Shown in pieces: positions 5,216 through 10,150 of a stretch of DNA of 10,150 nucleotides (its first letter is position 1; every line of letters starts with the position of its first letter). Both the position numbers and the translations under genes were made by a program. The notes below the pieces were generated by a model. The model saw only the letters and a list, made by a program, of their open reading frames with translations, did not search any database and was not told the origin of the DNA. This DNA comes from JBBSMX01 sp038232935 (GTDB lineage: Bacteria; Bacteroidota; Rhodothermia; Rhodothermales; JANQRZ01): positions 1 through 10,150 of the forward strand of contig JBBSMX010000148.1 of the NCBI GenBank assembly GCA_038232935.1, in the 5' to 3' direction.

Positions 5216-6679
5216 TTACAGCAACAGGTTCATCGGCTCTTCGAGGTAACGTACCACGTCGGCGAGGAACTGCGCGCCGGTCGCGCCATCGACGACGCGG
5301 TGGTCGCAGGAGAGCGTCACCTTCATCCGCTTGCCGGGGACGATCTCGCCATCCTCCACGACGGGCACGTCACGGATCGCACCGATGGCGAGGATGCACG
5401 CATTCGGCGGGTTGATGATGGCCGTGAACTCCTCGATCCCGAACATGCCGAGGTTGCTCGTGGTGAACGTCGAGCCCTCCCAGTCCTCGGGCTGAAGCTG
5501 CCGGTTCCGGGCGCGCTCGGCGAGGCCGCGCGTCTCCTCGGAGATCTGCGCAAGCCCCTTCTGGTCGGCGTGGCGGATGACGGGCGTGAGCAGCCCCTCG
5601 TCCACCGCGACGGCCACGGCGACGTTCACGACATGGTGCCGCCGAATCTCGCCTTCCTTTTCGAGATACGACGCGTTGACGCTCGGGTGCTGCCGGAGCG
5701 CGACGGCACACGCCTTCGTGACGAGGTCGTTGAAGGAGATCTTCGGGCGACCCTGCGCCTCGGCCATCGCGTTGAGTTGGGTCCGCACGGCAACGGCCCG
5801 CGCCATGTCGATCTCGACGGTGAGGTAGAAGTGCGGCGCGGTGAACTTGCTCTCGGCGAGCCGCCGCGCTATCGTCTTGCGCATCTGCGTGATCGGCACC
5901 GACTCGTACCCCTCGTCGCTGACGACGGGCGAGGGCGCGGGTTTCGGTGCCGGGCGCGGGGCGCGGTCAGGCGCACGCTCGGCCGGGGGTGGGGCAGCAG
6001 CGGGTTTCGCGGCCGGGGCGGCAACGGGCGCATCGCCGGCGAGCGCCGCTTCCACGTCCCGCTTGACAATCCGCCCTTCGGGGCCACTCCCCCGCAGGCT
6101 CGCGAGGTCCACGCCGCCTTCGCTCGCCATCCGGCGGGCTAGGGGCGACGCTTTCACACGCCCCTCGTCGGTTGGCGCAGCGGGGGCTGCGCCGGCCGGC
6201 GTCGGCACGGGCTCGGGCTTCTGCCCTTCGTGGCCGTATCCCTCCGGTACACCCGCCGCGCCGTCACCCGACGGGGCCGACTGCTTGGCGGCCTCGGACG
6301 TCTCAGCCTCGGCAACTGGTTCCGCTTCAGGTTCGGGTTCCACTGCTGCCTCCGCTGCCTCCGCTTCGGCAGCCTCCGGCTCTGGGGCTTCGCTTTCCGA
6401 CCCGCCGCCGTACTTGGCGAGGATGTCCGAGATGTCCTCGCCTTCCTGCCCGAGCACGGCGATCAGCCCGCCAATCGGCACGCTCGCGCCGTCGGTGACG
6501 ACCTTCTTCAGCAGCACGCCGTCGTCGTAGACCTCGAGGTCCATCGTCGCCTTGTCCGTCTCGACCTGGGCGACCACGTCGCCGGCGGAGACGGCGTCTC
6601 CCTCTTCAGCGAGCCACGCGACGAGGACGCCCTCCTCCATCGTGTCGCTCATCTTGGGCATTTCTACGGCTGTCGCCAT
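5216..6679 (-). CDS. pdhC: Pyruvate dehydrogenase E2, dihydrolipoamide acetyltransferase
   Basis: E2 forms the core of the pyruvate dehydrogenase complex. It takes the acetyl group from E1 on a swinging lipoyl arm and passes it to CoA. The 487 residues hold one lipoyl domain (about 1-80) with the lipoylated lysine in ETDKATMD (K43). Next is an acidic Ala/Glu/Pro linker (about 95-170) and the peripheral subunit-binding domain (175-213, KASPLARRMA to GRIVKRDVEAA). A Pro/Ala linker follows (214-252). The catalytic domain (258-487) has the active-site motif DHRVVDG (H460, D464) and a C-terminal MNLLL like that of other E2 chains. There is a single lipoyl domain, against up to three in some E2 proteins. 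It could serve another 2-oxo acid dehydrogenase, but the E1 chains upstream favour pyruvate. Start ATG 6679 has no clear Shine-Dalgarno site and sits directly against heptad repeats. Confidence 0.95.
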   Translation of the reverse strand: MATAVEMPKMSDTMEEGVLVAWLAEEGDAVSAGDVVAQVETDKATMDLEVYDDGVLLKKVVTDGASVPIGGLIAVLGQEGEDISDILAKYGGGSESEAPEPEAAEAEAAEAAVEPEPEAEPVAEAETSEAAKQSAPSGDGAAGVPEGYGHEGQKPEPVPTPAGAAPAAPTDEGRVKASPLARRMASEGGVDLASLRGSGPEGRIVKRDVEAALAGDAPVAAPAAKPAAAPPPAERAPDRAPRPAPKPAPSPVVSDEGYESVPITQMRKTIARRLAESKFTAPHFYLTVEIDMARAVAVRTQLNAMAEAQGRPKISFNDLVTKACAVALRQHPSVNASYLEKEGEIRRHHVVNVAVAVAVDEGLLTPVIRHADQKGLAQISEETRGLAERARNRQLQPEDWEGSTFTTSNLGMFGIEEFTAIINPPNACILAIGAIRDVPVVEDGEIVPGKRMKVTLSCDHRVVDGATGAQFLADVVRYLEEPMNLLL

Positions 6680-6742
6680 GAGGTTTGAGGTTATGGGTTA
6701 GAAGTAGGAGGTCGGGGATGGAGCGCTTCAAACCTCCAACCT
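6680..6742. repeat. Spacer built of 7-base repeats in inverted arms between E1beta and E2
   Basis: From 6680 the plus strand reads as consecutive 7-base units: GAGGTTT, GAGGTTA, then TGGGTTA, and three more related units to 6721. After a palindromic AGCGCT (6722-6727) come CAAACCT and CCAACCT, which are the same kind of unit on the other strand. GAGGTTTGA (6680-6688) and TCAAACCTC (6728-6736) are exact complements, so the intercistronic RNA can fold. The fold would end directly at the E2 start codon. Confidence 0.8.
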
Positions 6743-7724
6743 AGTCCGCGTACATCACCTTTTTTGCCGCGGCGATGGCTTCGTCCACCGTCGGCATCCA
6801 GGCTTCGATGAGGTTTTTGGCGTAGGGCGCCGGGGTGTCTTTGGCCGTGACGCGCGCGATCGGTGCATCGAGGAAGTCGAACGCCTGCTGCTGGACGCGG
6901 AAGGCGACCTCGCTGGCGATCCCGCCATACGGGCTGCACTCGTCGATGATGACGAGCCGGTTCGTCTTCCGCACCGACTCCAGCACCGTCTCGGTGTCGA
7001 ACGGGCGAAGCGTGCGCGGGTCGATCACGGTGGCCTCATAGCCCTGCTTGCTCAGCTCCTCGGCCGCCTCCATCGCCAGCCAGTAGCTCTTCGAGTGGGC
7101 GACGAACGTGACGGCGTCGCCTTCGCGCGCGACGCGGGCTTTGCCGATCGGGATCGTGTAATCCTCGGCGTCCGAGACCTCGCCTTTGAGGCCGAACATG
7201 AGCTCGCTCTCCATGAAAAGGACGGGGTCGTCGTCGCGGATCGCGCTTTTGAGGAGGCCCTTCGCGTCGTCGGGGTTGCTCGGGGCGATGACTTTCAGAC
7301 CGGGGACGTTGGTGTAGAACGCCTCGGTGGAGTTGTTGTGCGTGGCCGCGAGTTGGCCGGCCGCGCCGTTGCCGCCGCGAAATACGATGGGCACCTTGAG
7401 CTGGCCGCCGCTCATGTAACGCATCTTCGCCGCGTTGGATACGATCTGGTCGAAGGCGACGAACGTGAAGTTCCACGTCATGAACTCGATGATCGGCCGG
7501 AGCCCCATCATCGCCGCGCCGATGCCCATGCCGGCAAAGCCGTTCTCCGAAATCGGCGTGTCGATCACGCGCTTCGGCCCGAACTGGTCGAGCATGCCTT
7601 CGGAGACCTTATAAGCCCCGTTGTACTCGGCCACCTCTTCGCCCATCAGGAAGACGTTCTCGTCGCGCTCCATCTCCTCGACCATCGCGGCGCGGAGGGC
7701 CTCGCGGAATTGCAGTTCAGCCAT
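6741..7724 (-). CDS. pdhB: Pyruvate dehydrogenase E1 component, beta subunit
   Basis: The beta chain of the thiamine-diphosphate-dependent E1 heterotetramer, which decarboxylates pyruvate and acetylates the E2 lipoyl group. Its 327 residues match the usual size. The N-terminal pyrimidine-binding domain shows GEEVAEYNGAYKVS (28-41) and DTPISENGFAGMGIGAA (55-71) with E60, the glutamate that activates the cofactor. FRGGNGAAGQ follows at 115-124. The C-terminal transketolase domain contains the usual IDPRTLRPFD block (about 235-244). A point to note: the region after the catalytic His is THNNSTEAF (128-136), where many E1beta chains have QHSQ-x-L/F-E; the His itself (H129) is kept. The gene lies 62 bases behind E1alpha and 61 before E2, so one transcript is likely. 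ATG 7724 has only a weak AGAAG before it. Confidence 0.95.
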   Translation of the reverse strand: MAELQFREALRAAMVEEMERDENVFLMGEEVAEYNGAYKVSEGMLDQFGPKRVIDTPISENGFAGMGIGAAMMGLRPIIEFMTWNFTFVAFDQIVSNAAKMRYMSGGQLKVPIVFRGGNGAAGQLAATHNNSTEAFYTNVPGLKVIAPSNPDDAKGLLKSAIRDDDPVLFMESELMFGLKGEVSDAEDYTIPIGKARVAREGDAVTFVAHSKSYWLAMEAAEELSKQGYEATVIDPRTLRPFDTETVLESVRKTNRLVIIDECSPYGGIASEVAFRVQQQAFDFLDAPIARVTAKDTPAPYAKNLIEAWMPTVDEAIAAAKKVMYAD

Positions 7725-7740
7725 GCTTCTAGATTTTGCT

Positions 7741-7766
7741 CGTCACCCTGCGCGGAGCGAAGGATG
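7741..7766 (+). repeat. GTCAYCCTG...GCGAAGGA-type dispersed repeat in the E1alpha/E1beta spacer
   Basis: The sequence begins CGTCACCCTG and ends GGAGCGAAGGATG. It closely resembles a short dispersed repeat of the form GTCATCCTGAGCGAAGCGAAGGAT that is common between genes in GC-rich Bacteroidota and some other phyla (recalled pattern, not searched). Only one full copy is seen in this window. Confidence 0.6.
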
Positions 7767-7786
7767 CCTGTGATAATTGAGTGGTG

Positions 7787-8950
7787 CTACACGATGAAGG
7801 GGTAGTCGTCCTGCGCGTAGACGTCTTCGTACATCGTCTCCACGGGTGGGAACGGGCTGTTCTCGGCGAACTCGACGGATTCGAGCACGACTTGCTTCAC
7901 TTCTTCGTCGACGCCGTCGAGCTGCTCGTTGTCCGCGATGCCGTGGTCCACGAGGTACGCCTTGAGGCGGATGATGGGATCCTCGTTCTTCTTCGATTCC
8001 ATCTCCTCCTTCGTGCGGTACTTCTGCGGGTCGGACATCGAGTGGCCGCGGTAACGGTATGTGCGGATCTCGACGAGGGCCGGGCGCGACTCCTCACGCG
8101 CCTGCTTCGCGAGCTCGCTCATCGCGTGGTAGACCTCGAACACGTCCATCCCGTTGACGACGGCGCCGGTCATGTCGTAGGCGTAGGCCTGCTTGTAGAG
8201 CTCCGGCTGCGCGGTGGCGCGCTCGACGCTCGTGCCCATCCCGTACTGGTTGTTCTCGCAGCAGAGGAGCACGGGGATGTCGTAGAGCGAGGCGAGATTG
8301 GCCGCCTCGTGGAACGCGCCCTGGTTGATGGCCCCATCCCCGAAGAAGCCGACCGCGACGTTCCCCGTCTCTTTGTACTTCGCCGCGAAGCCGAGCCCGA
8401 CCGCGACCGGGATCTGCCCGCCGACGATCCCGTGCCCGCCGTAGAAGTGGTGCTCGACGTCGAAGAAGTGCATCGAGCCGCCCTTGCCGCGCGACGACCC
8501 ATCGATCTTGCCGAAGAGCTCGGCCATGCACTCGTTGGCCGTCATGCCGCGAGCGAGGCCGAGGCCGTGGTCGCGGTAGGCCGTGATGATCGGGTCGGCA
8601 GGCTGGAGAGCCTGGATGGTGCCGGCGGAGACGGCTTCCTGCCCGATGTAGAGGTGGAGGAAGCCGGAGATCTTCTGGCGGCCGTACATCTGCGCGGCGC
8701 GCTCCTCGAAGCGGCGCTGGAGCAGCATGCTCCGGTACATCGCCAGGAGGTCGTCCTCGCTCAACCCGAGCGACTCGTGGGTGTGCCCGCCCTCGGTGTA
8801 GAACCGGAAGTCAGCCCCCTCGGGCGCATCCTTCGGAGGCCCGGTGGGCAGCCGGCCGTTGTCCTTTTTGGCTTCGGAGGCCGTAGCAGATGCGTCGTTC
8901 TTGCCCTTCGCCGCGCGCTTGCGCGGGGCCTTTTTCGTCTCGTTCGCCAT
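7787..8950 (-). CDS. pdhA: Pyruvate dehydrogenase E1 component, alpha subunit
   Basis: The alpha chain binds the diphosphate end of thiamine diphosphate and pairs with E1beta to decarboxylate pyruvate. It has 387 residues. The ThDP motif runs from GDGAINQGAFHEAANL (204-219) to CENNQYG (231-237), the usual GDG-x(26-28)-NN spacing. Upstream are SGFLHLYIGQEAV (95-107) and TAYRDHG (123-129), both typical of E1alpha. The loop YRYRGHSMSDP (298-308) corresponds to the regulatory phosphorylation loop of mitochondrial E1, with two serines. Residues 1-45 are a lysine- and alanine-rich, probably disordered tail, longer than in many relatives; it may help bind E2 or be a local oddity. The start ATG 8950 is the first gene of the unit and lies about 65 bases after a TATATTGC promoter element. 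A branched-chain 2-oxo acid E1 is the main alternative and is less likely. Confidence 0.95.
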   Translation of the reverse strand: MANETKKAPRKRAAKGKNDASATASEAKKDNGRLPTGPPKDAPEGADFRFYTEGGHTHESLGLSEDDLLAMYRSMLLQRRFEERAAQMYGRQKISGFLHLYIGQEAVSAGTIQALQPADPIITAYRDHGLGLARGMTANECMAELFGKIDGSSRGKGGSMHFFDVEHHFYGGHGIVGGQIPVAVGLGFAAKYKETGNVAVGFFGDGAINQGAFHEAANLASLYDIPVLLCCENNQYGMGTSVERATAQPELYKQAYAYDMTGAVVNGMDVFEVYHAMSELAKQAREESRPALVEIRTYRYRGHSMSDPQKYRTKEEMESKKNEDPIIRLKAYLVDHGIADNEQLDGVDEEVKQVVLESVEFAENSPFPPVETMYEDVYAQDDYPFIV

Positions 8951-9014
8951 CGGAGCGTGCGGGTTCGTAAGAGGGGCTACTCGGCACGAACGGAAGGCCG
9001 CCGCGCCGGGGTCC

Positions 9015-9022
9015 GCAATATA
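9015..9022 (-). promoter_or_regulatory. Candidate -7 element for the pdh genes
   Basis: On the minus strand the sequence reads TATATTGC, close to the TAnnTTTG -7 element of Bacteroidota promoters, in an otherwise very GC-rich spacer. It would give a leader of roughly 55-60 bases before the E1alpha ATG. No clear TTG -33 element was found at the expected distance. Confidence 0.45.
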
Positions 9023-9150
9023 CCACGGGCGGCGCTACGCGGCCCCGCCCAGCGCAGGATCGCCGACGCCGAGGGGATGTTTTCGACGCCACGGCACCCA
9101 CCCGCGCATTTCCCGCCACCCGTGCCCTACCCCATGTACCCCGTCCTGCG

Positions 9151-9158
9151 TAGTTTCC
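9151..9158 (+). promoter_or_regulatory. Weak candidate -7 element for the glycosyltransferase
   Basis: TAGTTTCC resembles the TAnnTTTG element and lies 22 bases before the TTG start, which would leave a very short leader. The same TAG is the in-frame stop that limits how far upstream the gene can begin. No -33 element is evident. Confidence 0.25.
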
Positions 9159-9180
9159 GGCTCGCCGACCCGTTACCCGC

Positions 9181-9942
9181 TTGACCGAACGTGCCCCCAT
9201 CTCAGCACCCTCCGCCGACGCGCCGCGCGTGCTCGTGGTCGTGCCGACGTACGACGAAGCGGCGAACGTCAGCGCCCTGCTGCGGCAGGTGATCGCGCTG
9301 CCGGGCCGCTACGACGTCCTCGTCGTGGACGATGGTTCACCGGACGGGACGGCCGACCTCGTCCGCGACGTGCAGGCCGAGTTTCCCGACCGCGTCCACC
9401 TCATCGAGCGCGCGGGGAAACAGGGACTCGGTACGGCCTACTTGCTCGGCTTCCGCTACGCCCGCGATCACGGCTACCTCTACATCTGCGAGATGGACGC
9501 CGACTTCTCGCACAACCCCGCCGACCTCCCCCTCCTCGTCGAAGCCGTCCGCGCCGGGGCCGATGTGGCGGTCGGGAGCCGGTACGTCGACGGCGTGCGC
9601 GTGCTGAACTGGCCGCTCTCCCGGCTCATCCTCTCCTACGGCGCGGGCATCTACACCCGCGCGATCACACGGCTCCCGGTGCAGGACGTCACCGCCGGCT
9701 TCAAGTGCTTCCACCACCGCGTCCTCCAGGCCATCGACTTCGACCGCGTCTCCTCCAACGGCTACTCGTTCCAGATCGAGATGACGTACCGCGCGTGGCG
9801 GAAGGGGTTCACCGTCGTCGAAGTGCCGATCACGTTCACCGAGCGGACCGAGGGTCAGAGCAAGATGAGCAAGGGCATCGTCCGCGAGGCCGCCTTCAAA
9901 GTGTGGGAGCTTCGCTTCCGCGATCTGCTCGGAAAGCTGTAA
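9181..9942 (+). CDS. Family 2 glycosyltransferase, polyprenol-phosphate mannosyltransferase-like (Dpm1-like)
   Basis: A GT-A fold enzyme of 253 residues that probably moves a sugar (mannose or glucose) from a nucleotide sugar to a polyprenyl phosphate at the inner face of the membrane. Motifs in order: VVVPTYDEAANV (19-30), VVDDGSPDGT (48-57), the metal-binding D106-A-D108 in CEMDADFSH, VGSRYVDG (131-138), DVTAGFKCF (169-177), and ERTEGQSKMS (221-230), all standard for Dpm1-type enzymes. The protein ends soon after this, with no C-terminal membrane segments, so it belongs to the soluble, membrane-associated type, not the ArnC or GtrB type. The start is TTG 9181. An in-frame TAG lies at 9151, no ATG exists between, and the next GTG would fall inside the first beta strand. 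It is divergent from E1alpha and is not obviously linked to it in function. Confidence 0.92.
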   Translation: MTERAPISAPSADAPRVLVVVPTYDEAANVSALLRQVIALPGRYDVLVVDDGSPDGTADLVRDVQAEFPDRVHLIERAGKQGLGTAYLLGFRYARDHGYLYICEMDADFSHNPADLPLLVEAVRAGADVAVGSRYVDGVRVLNWPLSRLILSYGAGIYTRAITRLPVQDVTAGFKCFHHRVLQAIDFDRVSSNGYSFQIEMTYRAWRKGFTVVEVPITFTERTEGQSKMSKGIVREAAFKVWELRFRDLLGKL

Positions 9943-9944
9943 TG

Positions 9945-10019
9945 CGTGAAACGTGAAACGTAAGGGGGCTTGCTCGGACGTGTCGCCGTCGGCACCCTTA
10001 CGTTTTATGCTTTACGTTT
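9945..10019. repeat. 7-base repeats in inverted arms after the glycosyltransferase
   Basis: Two CGTGAAA units (9945-9958) and a CGTAAGG (9959-9965) are followed, after a spacer, by CCTTACG, TTTTATG and CTTTACG (9996-10016). The second group is the same unit type on the other strand. AAACGTAAGGG (9956-9966) and CCCTTACGTTT (9995-10005) are exact complements, 11 bp around a 28-base loop. The first arm starts two bases after the stop codon, so the fold may also end the glycosyltransferase transcript. It lacks a classic T-run. Confidence 0.8.
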
Positions 10020-10036
10020 GGGGCTGACCTAGATAA
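10020..10036 (-). repeat. Likely inverted end of the IS1595-type element
   Basis: GGGGCTGACCTAGATAA lies between the heptad repeats and the transposase and overlaps the transposase stop codon. A GGGGCTG-type end would fit an IS1595-family terminal inverted repeat. The partner end is outside the window, so the exact boundary is inferred. Confidence 0.4.
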
Positions 10037-10150
10037 CGGTCCAGCGTAGGAGGGTTGTCAGTAGTTCGCGTGGCGACCCGTAGTTGAACCGCCACTCAGA
10101 CTCCTTCAAAAACAGCTCGAAATGAGCCTTCGGGATCCCATTATACCGCC
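10029..10150 (-). CDS. IS1595-family transposase, C-terminal end (partial)
   Basis: The minus strand is open from the right edge of the window to a TAG at 10029-10031. The 39 visible residues begin RYNGIPKAHFELFLKESEWRFN, which matches the C-terminal end of IS1595 (ISXO2-like) DDE transposases, where a F/Y-N/H-G-I/V stretch is followed by L-K-E-x-E-x-R-F/Y-N. The catalytic part would lie to the right of the window, so whether the gene is intact is unknown. Its end sits just beyond the heptad repeats that follow the glycosyltransferase gene. Family call from motif recall. Confidence 0.78.
   Translation of the reverse strand, partial: RYNGIPKAHFELFLKESEWRFNYGSPRELLTTLLRWTVI

Noticed and set aside
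6680..6742. CRISPR array suggested by repeated short units
   Set aside because: Units are 7 bases, adjacent, without spacers, and partly inverted; no cas gene is present.
7781..9184. A 467-codon plus-strand frame opposite E1alpha
   Set aside because: Rich in V, L, D, E and R, as expected from the complement of a GC-rich gene. E1alpha on the other strand is unmistakable.
8844..9956. A 370-codon plus-strand frame overlapping the glycosyltransferase
   Set aside because: Arg/Pro-rich translation in the wrong frame; the glycosyltransferase frame carries every family motif.
9967..9994. Riboswitch or small RNA in the loop between the inverted heptad arms
   Set aside because: No known aptamer pattern or promoter was recognised in the 28 bases; it is best described as the loop of the repeat structure.

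Overview
The window is GC-rich bacterial DNA. It most likely comes from a Rhodothermales-like member of the Bacteroidota (Rhodothermota); this is an inference. It rests on weak or absent Shine-Dalgarno sites before most core genes, a TAnnTTTG-like promoter element before the pyruvate dehydrogenase genes, a split E1alpha/E1beta/E2 gene order, and intergenic spacers filled with short repeats. No rRNA, tRNA or CRISPR array was seen.

Left part (1-3715), accessory: the 3' end of an IS630-type transposase (1-129) is followed by about 360 bases with only a possible gene remnant. Then comes a two-gene signalling unit: a soluble hybrid sensor histidine kinase (three PAS domains, HisKA, HATPase, receiver) and an 87-residue protein that resembles a histidine kinase dimerisation/phosphoacceptor hairpin with no catalytic domain. 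An internally deleted IS5-type element (about 395 bp, with recognisable inverted ends) closes this part.

Right part (3726-9942), core metabolism: on the minus strand, reading right to left, lie pyruvate dehydrogenase E1alpha, E1beta and E2, a strong hairpin, methylglyoxal synthase (mgsA), and a calcineurin-like metallophosphoesterase. E1alpha, E1beta and E2 make acetyl-CoA from pyruvate; E3 is not in the window. MgsA acts upstream in the same carbon flow, turning dihydroxyacetone phosphate into methylglyoxal. A Dpm1-like family 2 glycosyltransferase is transcribed divergently from E1alpha. The right edge (10020-10150) holds the 3' end of an IS1595-type transposase.

The most unusual structure is in the spacers. 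Three loci (4546-4580, 6680-6742, 9945-10019) carry repeats of different sequence but the same 7-base period, two of them as inverted arms around a centre. One is translated into the N-terminus of the phosphoesterase. The E1alpha/E1beta spacer carries a different short repeat, and it shares a 10-mer with the hairpin after E2. A peptide tail, FxPERETRFER, occurs at the C-terminus of the phosphoesterase and also in the remnant near the left edge. The stand-alone phosphoacceptor-like protein is the best candidate for an undescribed signalling part.
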